In this document: one piece after another, positions 51,221-60,310 of the stretch
Layout of the letters: the number at the start of each line of letters is the position of its first letter
Numbering within the stretch: position 1 is the stretch's first letter
From: CBDDCA01 sp965218205
GTDB lineage: Bacteria; Spirochaetota; Spirochaetia; WTKD01; G963693115
Reading direction: 5' to 3'
Assembly (NCBI GenBank): GCA_965218205.1
Contig: OZ244590.1
Coordinates: 558,001-622,000 of the forward strand
Length of the DNA: 64,000 bases
Made by a program: the position numbers and the translations under genes
The notes under the pieces: model-generated
The model's input: the letters and a program-made list of their open reading frames with translations, nothing else
Databases searched by the model: none
Told to the model about the DNA's origin: nothing

Positions 51221-52465
51221 ATGGTAGGAAGAATAGGTTTTTATCAAACACATAGTAACATACGTACAGCAATCTATGATCAAAAAAGCGAAGCGATAAC
51301 CTATAACAATCAGTTAAGTTCTCAGAAAAGAGTTCAAAAACTACGACAAGATCCTGTTTCTGCCGCATTAGGAAGTCGTTATGAATCGCAGCTAACACGT
51401 ACAAAAGTATTTATTACCCATAATCGCCGTGTATACGATGATCTACAGTTAAGTGAAGGAACTATGCGGCAAATGGTTACCTTGTTGCAACATGTTCGGG
51501 AACTAGCAGTACAAGGAGCAAATGGAACCTTTGACGATTTTGATACGCATAACATGGCAGTCGAAGTAAACGAAATTATAGAAGCGTTGTATCAAGCAGC
51601 AAATCAGCAAGATTCAGATGGAAACTATATGTTTGGGGGAACAAAAACATCACGTCCTCCTTTTTATGCATTACGTACCAACATTACCGATAAAGGAAGA
51701 GCTTTAATTTCATCAGTTGAGTATCTTGGTTCTGATACTGCTGTACAAGTGAGAATATCAGACAACAATACCATAAGTAATGGTGTGGCAGGAAGCAGAC
51801 TTATGTGGACAGGCAATCCGCGTATATATAGTAATCGGGATGTAGGTAATTTTATCTTGCAAGAAGATTCTGTTATGTATGCAAATGGCGAAGAAATAGC
51901 ATTGTCACAAGGAGATACTATACATAGCATTATTGAAAAGATAAATAACTCCGATGCTATGATTAGGGCATCACGTGCTCCCATTACAGGAGAGTTGGTA
52001 ATAGAAGGATCGAATAATGAGCAGTTATGGCTTAAGGATGTTGCAGGTACTTTTTTACAGGACATAGGGATAACCACCGATAACAGCCCTCCTAATAATG
52101 TAGCTCCTTCAGCAAGCTCGTATGAGGAAACTGTATTTGCAAGTATCATTGAGTTGCGCGATGCACTCTTTAATGGTAATCATGAATTGGTCGGAGGGAA
52201 AATTTTGGGAGCTATTGACAGAGCACTTGAATCAACCCTTGAAAATCTTGCAAAAGTAGGAGCTGTTACAGAACGCTTAGACATTGTATTTGAAAAAATG
52301 GAGAGAAGCGATACTATAAACATTAGTGCTCAAATAAATGAAGAGTTAGCTATTGATTTTTCAGATATTATTGTACGCCTAAAAGAGTTACAGCAAGTAC
52401 AGCAAGCTACCTTTGCAGTGAGTAATCAGATTATGAATACTTCATTATTAAATTATCTCCGATAA
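51221..52465 (+). CDS. flgL: Flagellar hook-filament junction protein FlgL (HAP3)
   Basis: 414 residues. A flagellin-like N-terminal helix (YNNQLSSQKRVQKLRQDP), EGTMRQMVTLLQHVRELAVQ, and GNYMFGGTKTSRPPF, and a C-terminal helix (IIVRLKELQQVQQATFAVSN). AAGGAGTAGCAAT before the ATG; 26 nt after flgK. Confidence 0.93.
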   Translation: MVGRIGFYQTHSNIRTAIYDQKSEAITYNNQLSSQKRVQKLRQDPVSAALGSRYESQLTRTKVFITHNRRVYDDLQLSEGTMRQMVTLLQHVRELAVQGANGTFDDFDTHNMAVEVNEIIEALYQAANQQDSDGNYMFGGTKTSRPPFYALRTNITDKGRALISSVEYLGSDTAVQVRISDNNTISNGVAGSRLMWTGNPRIYSNRDVGNFILQEDSVMYANGEEIALSQGDTIHSIIEKINNSDAMIRASRAPITGELVIEGSNNEQLWLKDVAGTFLQDIGITTDNSPPNNVAPSASSYEETVFASIIELRDALFNGNHELVGGKILGAIDRALESTLENLAKVGAVTERLDIVFEKMERSDTINISAQINEELAIDFSDIIVRLKELQQVQQATFAVSNQIMNTSLLNYLR

Positions 52466-52551
52466 TTTAATAATGAGTAAGGATACGCAACAATGAGAAA
52501 AAAACATATTAGTAATAAAAATATTTTGATATATAAAGAAAAGGAGAATAT

Positions 52552-53097
52552 ATGAGCTATATGCAAACATTACAAGGAGAACAAAATAGTAATAGTTTTC
52601 ATTCATCAGTTGATACTACTACAAGAGAAGTTGTAGCAGTAAAGGAAAGGGAAACAGCTACCGCTGTTATAGAAAAGCAGAATGAAGAGGAGCTAAAAAT
52701 TGAAGCTGTTACTCGCATTGATTTTCCGTATGGATTAATTGGCTTAGATCAGTACAAACAATTTTGTCTTGAACAATACAAAGAAAATCCCATTGCGGTA
52801 TTACGTTCAGTAGAAGAACATGATTTATTGTTTTATCTTGTAAATCCTTTTGATGTACGAAAAGATTATAGACTTTCATTGCAATCGTACGATTTTGAAG
52901 TGTTACATATCAAAGATGAAAAAGAGCATGTACTAGTATATGCTATATTAACATTACAACAAGATTTACAACACATAACATGTAATTTATTAGGACCTAT
53001 TCTTATCAACCCAAACAATAATGTTGCAAAACAATGTATTAACAGTGGATGGGGAACAAAGCATGCCTTAGATACAGGAGAAGATATTTCTTTGTAA
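52552..53097 (+). CDS. fliW: Flagellar assembly factor FliW
   Basis: 181 residues. After a non-conserved 45-residue lead come the FliW motifs: IDFPYGLIGLDQYKQFCL, LLFYLVNPFDVRKDY, and ITCNLLGPILINPNNNVAKQ. FliW binds CsrA and flagellin, releasing flagellin translation when filament subunits are low. AAAGGAGAATAT before the ATG. csrA normally follows directly, but three accessory genes separate them here. Confidence 0.9.
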   Translation: MSYMQTLQGEQNSNSFHSSVDTTTREVVAVKERETATAVIEKQNEEELKIEAVTRIDFPYGLIGLDQYKQFCLEQYKENPIAVLRSVEEHDLLFYLVNPFDVRKDYRLSLQSYDFEVLHIKDEKEHVLVYAILTLQQDLQHITCNLLGPILINPNNNVAKQCINSGWGTKHALDTGEDISL

Positions 53098-53158
53098 AAA
53101 TGTATTTTGTATGATATATCTTTTAGTGACAAGGAAGATACAGTAAGCAGTAGCTAGC

Positions 53159-54100
53159 ATGGAAAGAAGCAAGCGGAACAAAACTCTGGTAATAGAAGAT
53201 CATGAGAAGCCTTACTTATACAAGAAATTAGTAACACATATAAAAGACAAAGTAGCTATTGAAAGTATAGGTAATAAAATTATACTTGGAGATATATTTG
53301 AAATAGCAAAGTATTTGCCAAGTAACTGTGTAGATTTGCTCATACTAGACCCTCCGTATAACCTCAACAAACAGTTTGAAAACATTAGTTTTAAGAAAGC
53401 AAGCATAGAAACATACTCACAGTATATTGATAGACTTCTCAAAAGTATTGTTCATACATTAAAAGATACCGCAAGTATATATATACATGGAGACTGGTAC
53501 TCGTCCTCTTCTTTGCACTTAATAGCACGTACTTATTTTCATATACAAAATAGAATAACATGGCAAAGAGAAAAAGGAAGAGGATCAAAAAGTAACTGGA
53601 AAAATGCCCATGAAGATATATGGTTCTGTACAATGTCAAAAGAATTTACTTTTAATGTGGAAAAAGTAAAAACAAGAAAAAAAGTAATAGCTCCATACAA
53701 AGAAAAAGGCATTCCTAAAGATTGGAAAGAAACAGAAACAGGGAGATTTAGAGATACCTATCCATCAAATTTTTGGGACGATATTACCATCCCGTATTGG
53801 TCTATGCCAGAAAACACAGAGCATCCCACACAGAAACCTGAGAAGCTCATGGCAAAGCTAATACTAGCAAGCAGTAATGAAGGTGATATAGTATTTGATC
53901 CTTTTGTAGGATCAGGCACTACCTGTGTAGTAGCAAAAAAATTGAATAGAACATACATAGGAGTAGATATAGCGGAGCACTATGCCTGCATATCGCAAAA
54001 AAGATTGGACACTATACAGGATAATACAATACAAGGATATGTAGACGAGGTATTCTGGGAAAGAAATACCCTCTCCCATCAATTAAAAAAACATATATAA
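53159..54100 (+). CDS. DNA adenine (or N4-cytosine) methyltransferase, beta-type
   Basis: 313 residues. The catalytic LLILDPPYNLN motif (near 62) precedes the SAM site FDPFVGSGTTCVVAKKLNRT (near 241), the motif order of group beta amino-methyltransferases; DPPY usually means N6-adenine. The target-recognition region lies between (WQREKGRGSKSNWKNAHEDI). No endonuclease is recognisable next to it, although the unknown protein at 54349-55317 could be a partner. It sits inside the fliW-csrA locus as an insertion. Confidence 0.9.
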   Translation: MERSKRNKTLVIEDHEKPYLYKKLVTHIKDKVAIESIGNKIILGDIFEIAKYLPSNCVDLLILDPPYNLNKQFENISFKKASIETYSQYIDRLLKSIVHTLKDTASIYIHGDWYSSSSLHLIARTYFHIQNRITWQREKGRGSKSNWKNAHEDIWFCTMSKEFTFNVEKVKTRKKVIAPYKEKGIPKDWKETETGRFRDTYPSNFWDDITIPYWSMPENTEHPTQKPEKLMAKLILASSNEGDIVFDPFVGSGTTCVVAKKLNRTYIGVDIAEHYACISQKRLDTIQDNTIQGYVDEVFWERNTLSHQLKKHI

Positions 54101-54107
54101 TAAGTAT

Positions 54108-54338
54108 ATGAAGTTTAGAACGATATTTTTATTGATATTGATAGTATCACTATCAAGTTGTACCACTACTGAAAACAATTATGATATAGAAATTAATGCT
54201 GATGAAATATTAAGTGCTGAGCAAATTTTAGAAGAGAATCATAAGGATAGAGTAAGAGATTATTTTTTAGGTTCTGCTTTCATAATATCTGGTGTATTTT
54301 ATGTAGTAGGCTCTTTATTGCTATTCCCTTATTATTGA
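54108..54338 (+). CDS. Small lipoprotein with C-terminal membrane helix
   Basis: 76 residues: lipoprotein signal (FLLILIVSLSSC), an acidic middle (INADEILSAEQILEEN) and a hydrophobic segment at the end (YFLGSAFIISGVFYVVGSLL). It starts 7 nt after the methyltransferase stop. Function unknown; it may be a membrane-tethered accessory of this inserted gene group. Confidence 0.6.
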   Translation: MKFRTIFLLILIVSLSSCTTTENNYDIEINADEILSAEQILEENHKDRVRDYFLGSAFIISGVFYVVGSLLLFPYY

Positions 54339-54348
54339 GCTCTTATAG

Positions 54349-55317
54349 TTATTTAATATGGAAAGTGTATTTCTTTTTGAAGTGATCTTCTAAACCTTCT
54401 TTTAATCTATTAGTATTAAAGTCAGGTTTTCTATAATCAAATCCATCTAAATTCAATCTTCCGTCTTGTTTTTCTATTGAGAATAGAGGTTCTAGTATCT
54501 CTATTGCCTCAAGACTTTGCCAGAGATATGGTATTATGCCAGTATGAATAAAATAATTAGTCCAAGTATTGATATATCCTAAATGCTTAATAGATATTGG
54601 AAAATCAAAATATTTCTTTCCGTACTCTTCCAAAAAGTCAATGAGTTTAGAAATTTGTATAAATGTAACTTTATTATTTTTCTTAATATATTGTATCCCT
54701 AGTATCTGGTGTCTTACTTTCGTTTCTATAGCTTGCCTAATAAATGCAGGCATTTCTGCTATATAAAAATCTCTTTGTAAATCAATAGCTTCTCCTAAGG
54801 GATCATGGTGGAAAGGAGCATGCTTTGCAGCCCAAAAAAAGCTGATACTTTCTATATAGTTATTACGGAAACGTTTTCCACCGATATATGGACATTCTTT
54901 TCTTAAGAATTTATAAAAAAAATCAGAAATGTCAAAAATCATTTCTTTAGTAAGGTTCTTTAAATATTTTTTAGATCTATGATATTCACTAGAATGGTAT
55001 TCTGGATTAGGTTTATAATTTTCCATTATATTTTTAAATACATTGTCTTTGTTCGTAGTTATATTATCAATTTGTTTTACTATGGATTGATATTGTGATA
55101 AAAAAGACTCCTTTGAGTTATTAGAAGGTACATATAAATTTTTAATATAATCATCTTTATTATTGTTATTATTACCTTTTAAGTAATCTTTAAGAAGTTC
55201 TTCTTTTATTCCTTGTAATTTATCAATATTAGTTTGTTCATCTTCAAGTTTTATTTTTTTAAGCAAAGTTTTTGTTTTTTTATCAAGCAAAGGGGCTATT
55301 TTATCTTCCATACTCAT
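54349..55317 (-). CDS. Unknown 322-residue protein convergent with the methyltransferase pair
   Basis: Not recognised. The N-terminal third is lysine- and asparagine-rich and coiled-coil-like (DKLQGIKEELLKDYLKGNNN). The middle has ISFFWAAKHAPFHHDPLGEA and MPAFIRQAIETKVRHQILGI, and the end is basic (EDHFKKKYTFHIK). No signal peptide or membrane segment. Being next to a solitary DNA methyltransferase in an apparent insertion, it could be a restriction or abortive-infection effector, but no catalytic motif such as PD-(D/E)xK is certain. It is divergent from csrA, sharing a 39-nt gap. Confidence 0.6.
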   Translation of the reverse strand: MSMEDKIAPLLDKKTKTLLKKIKLEDEQTNIDKLQGIKEELLKDYLKGNNNNNKDDYIKNLYVPSNNSKESFLSQYQSIVKQIDNITTNKDNVFKNIMENYKPNPEYHSSEYHRSKKYLKNLTKEMIFDISDFFYKFLRKECPYIGGKRFRNNYIESISFFWAAKHAPFHHDPLGEAIDLQRDFYIAEMPAFIRQAIETKVRHQILGIQYIKKNNKVTFIQISKLIDFLEEYGKKYFDFPISIKHLGYINTWTNYFIHTGIIPYLWQSLEAIEILEPLFSIEKQDGRLNLDGFDYRKPDFNTNRLKEGLEDHFKKKYTFHIK

Positions 55318-55344
55318 ATCATAACAGAAAGCTAATGTTTATAC

Positions 55345-55350
55345 TATACT
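55345..55350 (+). promoter_or_regulatory. -10 box of probable leaderless promoter for csrA
   Basis: TATACT ends 6 nt before the csrA ATG at 55357. This would give csrA its own promoter, separate from the fliW operon. Confidence 0.5.
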
Positions 55351-55356
55351 ATAAAT

Positions 55357-55629
55357 ATGCTTATATTGACTCGTAAAAAAGACGAGGTTATAGTTATAAA
55401 TGGCGACATTAAGATAAAAATTGTGGATGTTCGCTCTGATGGAGTAAAAGTAGGGATTGAAGCACCATCTCACGTTAAAGTGTATCGTGAGGAGTTATGG
55501 GAGCATATCCAAGCAGAAAATATAGTTGCAGTTGAGAAAGCAAAAGCACATACAGGCAATGCAATCGCATCTCAATTAGGATCAAAAATTCAAAAAAAGC
55601 TCAATAAAAACACAAAGGATAGCCTTTAA
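55357..55629 (+). CDS. csrA: Carbon storage regulator CsrA
   Basis: 90 residues. MLILTRKKDEVIVINGDIKI is the canonical start; the RNA-binding end of the core reads GIEAPSHVKVYREELWEHI. CsrA binds GGA motifs in mRNA leaders and represses translation, in flagellates often that of flagellin, and is held off by FliW. The C-terminal extension of about 25 residues is longer than the 61-residue E. coli form. A leaderless start is suggested. Confidence 0.95.
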   Translation: MLILTRKKDEVIVINGDIKIKIVDVRSDGVKVGIEAPSHVKVYREELWEHIQAENIVAVEKAKAHTGNAIASQLGSKIQKKLNKNTKDSL

Positions 55630-55651
55630 TACATATGCACTACCAATATAG

Positions 55652-56527
55652 TTATATGTAATGCTTTCCATAGAGTGGAATGCTATCCATAGAGCTAAAA
55701 TCTTCATGCAAAAATTTTCGAAACGAAACAATAGACATAGCATGCATACACTGTATCTCATTCCAATGCATATGAGGAAGTCGCAATAATGAAGCGGTAT
55801 CGGTAGTATCGTAGCTCATTGTATAATAGTGGCTGTACTGCTCGTGTAGTTGTGTATGGAGAGATTCTGCAGGTTCACCTGCAATATATACAATAGGATC
55901 TTGCTGTTGCAAAGACTGTTGTAAAAATTGTCTTAACGACTGTATCGTTGTATGCAAAGTATGAATATCTAACAGTTCCCGCTCTTGTATGTAATCGGTA
56001 GCATCTATAGAAGAGGCACTATGAGTATTGTTTTGTTTTGTTTCAGTTTCAGTATGTCGTATAAATGTTTGAGCTACATACCGATGCCCACGAGCATCGC
56101 AGAGAGCAATGAGTGGACGATATGAACAATATGCCTGTGCAATAATATCAAATGAAGTAAGAGTAATCAGTTGAGTAATGCCATTGCCACAGCAGAGTCC
56201 CTTTGCAAAAGCAAGAGAAGATCGTGTGCCAGTAAATGAACCAGGACCTATGCATACACACACCGCTTGCAGTGTCTCATATGTACCTTCACAGTGTGCC
56301 CTAAGCTCATCACAGAGAAGAGGAAGTTTTTCAGAACGGCTTTGTTTTATATCATAGGTAGAAAGCGTTGTGCTTGCCTGTTGTAGTATACGATAGTTAT
56401 TGTGGTAAGCATGACTATCCTGTGTATGTGGCATGCGCTCTCTTCTTTCCCAGCGAAGACTCATACTCGTGTGTAAGCTACTATCAATATACAGCATATC
56501 AAAGATATTAGTATGCATGTGTTTCAT
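55652..56527 (-). CDS. tsaB: tRNA t6A biosynthesis protein TsaB
   Basis: 291 residues. TsaB has an ASKHA-type fold and is the partner of TsaD in adding threonylcarbamoyl to A37 of ANN-reading tRNAs. Seen here: MLYIDSSLHTSM near the start and the signature VCVCIGPGSFTGTRSSLAFAKGL (shown in part) at about residue 90. The protein is longer than the usual 220-230 residues, with extra Gln/His-rich segments. Its start is 5 nt after the tsaE stop; TACAAT lies 7 nt upstream of the ATG. Confidence 0.85.
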   Translation of the reverse strand: MKHMHTNIFDMLYIDSSLHTSMSLRWERRERMPHTQDSHAYHNNYRILQQASTTLSTYDIKQSRSEKLPLLCDELRAHCEGTYETLQAVCVCIGPGSFTGTRSSLAFAKGLCCGNGITQLITLTSFDIIAQAYCSYRPLIALCDARGHRYVAQTFIRHTETETKQNNTHSASSIDATDYIQERELLDIHTLHTTIQSLRQFLQQSLQQQDPIVYIAGEPAESLHTQLHEQYSHYYTMSYDTTDTASLLRLPHMHWNEIQCMHAMSIVSFRKFLHEDFSSMDSIPLYGKHYI

Positions 56528-56532
56528 TGTTT

Positions 56533-57138
56533 TTATTGTATTAGTTTTTTAGTATGTGTGGAATCATCAGCAAATGTAATGGTACGGACAGTCTCATCAA
56601 GCAATGTAAAATAGAGTGCAGAAATAGGGACTTGTAGTTGCAGAAAAAAATCATACGGTATTTTGTGAGGCCATTCAACAAAATAGAGAGCATGTTCTAC
56701 AGAAAAAATGTCAATATCGTATAATTCATCTTGATGATGTAATCGATATAAATCAATATGCTGTATGCTATGTATTGTATCTGCAACAGAGAGACTAGTA
56801 TGTTCAGCATTCATCGTATGAGGAGCTAGCTCATATTCATGTACTAAAGAAAAACTAGGACTACTAAATTGACCATGCAAATCAAGACCGCCTAAATGTT
56901 CTAAACAAAATCGTACAAATAATGATTTTCCAGCACCAATTTCTCCATACAAAAGTACTACTGATGTTGTCTTGACATATGCGATATGTGTTTGTAGCCA
57001 TTGCAATGCAGTTTCTTTTGTCTCTTGTACAGAGTTACATTGTACGCTATACTTATTGTGCGTTAATTGAGGATGAGAAAATAATCCATTCTCTGTAGTG
57101 GTAGTGCTATGAGTAACAGGGCTGTCCTTATGGTTCAT
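56533..57138 (-). CDS. tsaE: tRNA t6A biosynthesis ATPase TsaE
   Basis: 201 residues from the ATG at 57138, which overlaps the upstream gene's stop (translational coupling); a longer frame to 57168 lies further inside that gene. TsaE drives the TsaB-TsaD cycle. Walker A is LLYGEIGAGKSLFVRF, followed by FSSPSFSLVHEYE and HIDLYRL, and FVEWPHKIP near the end. The N-terminal 40 residues are an unusual Ser/Thr/His-rich extension. Confidence 0.85.
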   Translation of the reverse strand: MNHKDSPVTHSTTTTENGLFSHPQLTHNKYSVQCNSVQETKETALQWLQTHIAYVKTTSVVLLYGEIGAGKSLFVRFCLEHLGGLDLHGQFSSPSFSLVHEYELAPHTMNAEHTSLSVADTIHSIQHIDLYRLHHQDELYDIDIFSVEHALYFVEWPHKIPYDFFLQLQVPISALYFTLLDETVRTITFADDSTHTKKLIQ

Positions 57139-58057
57139 TGCCGTAATCATGGAGCAGTGTTTTTGCATATGTTTCTAGCAATGCTGCTACTTCATACTCC
57201 ATAATATCTGCAACCGTAACCCAATCAGTATGTTGTATTGCTGGCTCTAATTCTTTGAATATAGTATCAAGACTTTGAGTATGTTCACTGTAAAGCCGAT
57301 CGTATGCCTGTGTATTAGGACAATGTTCGGGAGGATATTGTATAACAGAAAGATACTTATCTATAGATTCAATATGCGATATAACAGTATTACCGATAGT
57401 CATAGCATCAGCACTATGCACAATAGACGAGAGCTGTTTTATAGCATCAGCTTGTTGCAGTATAGAATGCACTGCCTCATTCCATTGCTGTATTGAAGAA
57501 AAAGGACCATTTCTATATTTTTTGATATGCTCTATACTTTGTTCTAGTATAGTACAAGCCTCTTCATTATACTGTATTTGAGGCGGAGATTGAAATAATC
57601 CAAGCAGAGAAAAAGCCTTTTGTAACGATGTACGTATAGAATGCTGTGTAATGTTTTCTATCATAAGCATATCAATGCCAGATATAAGCTGTTCTAGCTC
57701 CTGTGCTAAGGTATTGTTCTCTAAAAAGATTTTTCTCTGCTTTGCTTGTTCTTCAGTATCTTCCTTTTGTAAAGCAAATGATTGTATATTGTAGAGGTAC
57801 TGTAAAAATGAATCGAAAAGTTTCTGTCGTGTAAGCTCAGGAGCATCTGCTTCTATATGAAGAGTATTGATAGAATGCACCGCAATCTGCTTCCATGCAT
57901 CATTGGAAAAATCAATACTCTTATCATTTACAAGTATAGCCGAGATAATTCCGCCAGCATGTTGTATTTGAGACTCAATAGAGTCAAGAACATCGGACAA
58001 ATAGAGTTCTTCTCCTAATTGAATATCAATCTTTTCATCGTTTATAAAAAGTTGCAT
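57128..58057 (-). CDS. Conserved-looking protein upstream of tsaE, function unknown
   Basis: 309 residues, acidic and mostly helical. The first 70 residues alternate strands (MQLFINDEKIDIQLGEELYL, IISAILVNDKSI) in a pattern that could be a small beta-grasp-like domain. The rest is coiled-coil-like helices (SIEHIKKYRNGPFSSIQQWN). No signal or membrane segment. It overlaps tsaE by 11 nt and lies between the t6A genes and fliD; a flagellar or t6A link cannot be decided. TACAAT lies 8 nt upstream of the ATG. Confidence 0.65.
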   Translation of the reverse strand: MQLFINDEKIDIQLGEELYLSDVLDSIESQIQHAGGIISAILVNDKSIDFSNDAWKQIAVHSINTLHIEADAPELTRQKLFDSFLQYLYNIQSFALQKEDTEEQAKQRKIFLENNTLAQELEQLISGIDMLMIENITQHSIRTSLQKAFSLLGLFQSPPQIQYNEEACTILEQSIEHIKKYRNGPFSSIQQWNEAVHSILQQADAIKQLSSIVHSADAMTIGNTVISHIESIDKYLSVIQYPPEHCPNTQAYDRLYSEHTQSLDTIFKELEPAIQHTDWVTVADIMEYEVAALLETYAKTLLHDYGNEP

Positions 58058-58118
58058 GTATGTTTATTGTAGTATCTATCGTGCTTTTATGTGAAAGTAT
58101 ATACATCGCAAGTACAAT

Positions 58119-60209
58119 TTAGCGATTATTATTATTAAATAAATTAAGGGTATTTTGGGTTGATTCTAACTCTTGTAAGGACTGTTCCATTAAGCCATAT
58201 TTTCGTCGTAAATTTTTCTCTGTTCTGTCTAAGTTTGCTAAAGCATTGCTAACATTTCTTTCTTTTGTCTGTATACCACGATTAAGAGCATTTACTCTTT
58301 GTCGTATTATTCCATTTGTTTGCAAGTATTTTTCCAGTTCATCATACATGAGATACGCTATCCCATAATCGATCCTAAAATCGCTATTTTGATCTACCGC
58401 AAATAAATACTTTACTCCATCAAAACTATTTTCAAGAGAATTACTAAGCTGTAGCTCATCTATATTAAGATACCTATTTCCTGCTACTGATTGACTGCTT
58501 CCAAAATTGCGTTCTATTCCAATAGCACGCAAAGACGCAAAGCGTATCTCAATAGGATTAGAATATTGCTGAGTGGTAATACGCTCTAGGTTTGTAATAA
58601 CGCGAGAAATTCCAAAATTACTTGAAAGTTTTCCTAAATTATCCAATGCTGTATCTCTCTCTTCTTGTGTTTCAAAAGTAATATCATTTAATACTTCAGG
58701 GCGAGAACTTGAATAAATATTAAGTTTTCTCATAAGTTGATTATATCGTCCAATAAAATAGATAATATCATTTTTTACATCTTCCACATTATTGGTGACA
58801 CTAATAGTAACCTCTTCATCAGACTTTTTTTTAAGATGCAATGTTAATCCTGGTATCACATCCAGAATATCATTACTATCACGCTCTACCTCAATGCCAT
58901 TGTACTCAATGATAGCATTTTGAGCATTACTTACTGGATTTTTTGGAACAAGCGTACGAGAGCTTGATTCTTCAAATACACTAGCATCAATATATTGTAG
59001 ATCATAGTTTGTAAGAGGATTTATAACCGTAAACACAATTTCATCATTGTGTCGTATTTGTGCAATATCAATCTCTGTTGAGATAATACTATTCTTTGAT
59101 ATACGGGTAGTATCAATAGAAAGAAATACTGCATTAGGATGAGAAGATGTCTTATCGCTTATCAGTACAGGGAGTGTAGTGCTTGTCTTTGCTGTATCAA
59201 GCAGATTATTCACTGTACTAAACGGTATTGATATATCTTCAAGAGTAGCAGTAGGAATGCTTGATTGTTCTTGTATAGATGACTCAGAAAGAGACGCTGT
59301 ATTATTTTGGCTAGCCTGTATAGTAGTTGCAGTAGCATTGTCTTGTATAGTATCAAAGATAAACGATAGCTTTAGCACCGCCTTTGTTGAGTTGAGTAAA
59401 TTTTGTGGTATACCAGAAACACGAACTGTCCCCAACGCTCCTGGATGTAAGCGAAGCTGTGCTGTTTGTGCAGGTATAGCTATGTCTGTCTTTTTTATAG
59501 TAGCATCGAAAAAAAGATTTACATTACTTTTGACATTCTCTATATGCTTACTCGTAAGTGCAACGGTATGAGAGTAAATATCGTTTTTATGTTCAATAAG
59601 CTGTATATCTAATGCCAGAGCTTCAAAATTTTTTGATAAACGTAATTTTTGATTCTTTCCTATCTTCAAGCTCTCTAACAATAGGACTTGCTCTTTTTCT
59701 TGGCTTCCTTTTCGAAGTAGTTTTGCCTGTAATAGATTTTTTGCTTTTTTATTCAGTTTTTCTACAAAACTACTGATATTTGTCGCATTAGTTTCTACAC
59801 TAATGCGTTCTTTCCCTATAGCTAAGGTATAGGTTCCTGCTTTTACTATGTAATCGTCTGACACATATCCACTTATCCATCTATCAGCACTTGCTGTTTG
59901 TACTACCTTTATAAGAAATTCTCCCGTAAGTGCCCCTCTTCGAGCAGAAGCATATATAACACTTGGGGTATCACTGCTTACTGAAAATGTATCGAAAGAA
60001 TTGTCTAGCTTATATATATCTCTTGCAGAAGACTGAAGTTTTTCCATAGCATCTTCCACATCTTGCCAGAGGCTAATTCTATTTTTATCCTCTTCAATTT
60101 CTTCTTCAAGATTAGTGATAGGTATTCTTTCTGCATCCAGTAGATCCTGAATGAGTTTTTGGGTATCAATGTTTCCCGAATTATTAGAAGGTAATCCTGG
60201 TATATCCAT
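58119..60209 (-). CDS. fliD: Flagellar filament cap protein FliD (HAP2)
   Basis: 696 residues. N-terminal FliD motif (IPGLPSNNSGNIDTQKLIQD followed by LLDAERIPITNLEEEIEED), a GEFLIKVVQTASADRWISG region, then the C-terminal FliD domain (NAIIEYNGIEVERDSNDILD, FIGRYNQLMRKLNIY) and a terminal coiled coil (TEKNLRRKYGLMEQSLQELE). FliD caps the filament and helps flagellin polymerise. It is on the same strand and downstream of flaB, separated from it by a strong hairpin. Confidence 0.93.
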   Translation of the reverse strand: MDIPGLPSNNSGNIDTQKLIQDLLDAERIPITNLEEEIEEDKNRISLWQDVEDAMEKLQSSARDIYKLDNSFDTFSVSSDTPSVIYASARRGALTGEFLIKVVQTASADRWISGYVSDDYIVKAGTYTLAIGKERISVETNATNISSFVEKLNKKAKNLLQAKLLRKGSQEKEQVLLLESLKIGKNQKLRLSKNFEALALDIQLIEHKNDIYSHTVALTSKHIENVKSNVNLFFDATIKKTDIAIPAQTAQLRLHPGALGTVRVSGIPQNLLNSTKAVLKLSFIFDTIQDNATATTIQASQNNTASLSESSIQEQSSIPTATLEDISIPFSTVNNLLDTAKTSTTLPVLISDKTSSHPNAVFLSIDTTRISKNSIISTEIDIAQIRHNDEIVFTVINPLTNYDLQYIDASVFEESSSRTLVPKNPVSNAQNAIIEYNGIEVERDSNDILDVIPGLTLHLKKKSDEEVTISVTNNVEDVKNDIIYFIGRYNQLMRKLNIYSSSRPEVLNDITFETQEERDTALDNLGKLSSNFGISRVITNLERITTQQYSNPIEIRFASLRAIGIERNFGSSQSVAGNRYLNIDELQLSNSLENSFDGVKYLFAVDQNSDFRIDYGIAYLMYDELEKYLQTNGIIRQRVNALNRGIQTKERNVSNALANLDRTEKNLRRKYGLMEQSLQELESTQNTLNLFNNNNR

Positions 60210-60216
60210 ACTATTA

Positions 60217-60224
60217 TGATAGTC
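60217..60224 (-). promoter_or_regulatory. Possible sigma-28 -10 box for fliD
   Basis: TCCGACTA on the minus strand, 7 nt before the fliD ATG, at the same spacing as the box before flgN. A TAAG that may serve as -35 lies about 14 nt further upstream. Confidence 0.35.
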
Positions 60225-60250
60225 GGAACAATATAGTACTACTTAATATA

Positions 60251-60286
60251 AAAAATGTAATCACATATATATGTGATTACATTTTT
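60251..60286. terminator. Hairpin terminator between flaB and fliD
   Basis: AAAAATGTAATCACATA pairs with TATGTGATTACATTTTT, a stem with A- and T-rich ends in both directions. It lies about 25 nt after the flaB stop and should stop most flaB transcripts before fliD. Confidence 0.85.
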
Positions 60287-60310
60287 GTTTTCATTGTTGA
60301 AAAGGCTCGT

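Noticed and set aside
54349..55317. Restriction endonuclease call for the 322-residue protein
   Set aside because: No clear PD-(D/E)xK, HNH or PLD motif was found; only the neighbourhood suggests it.
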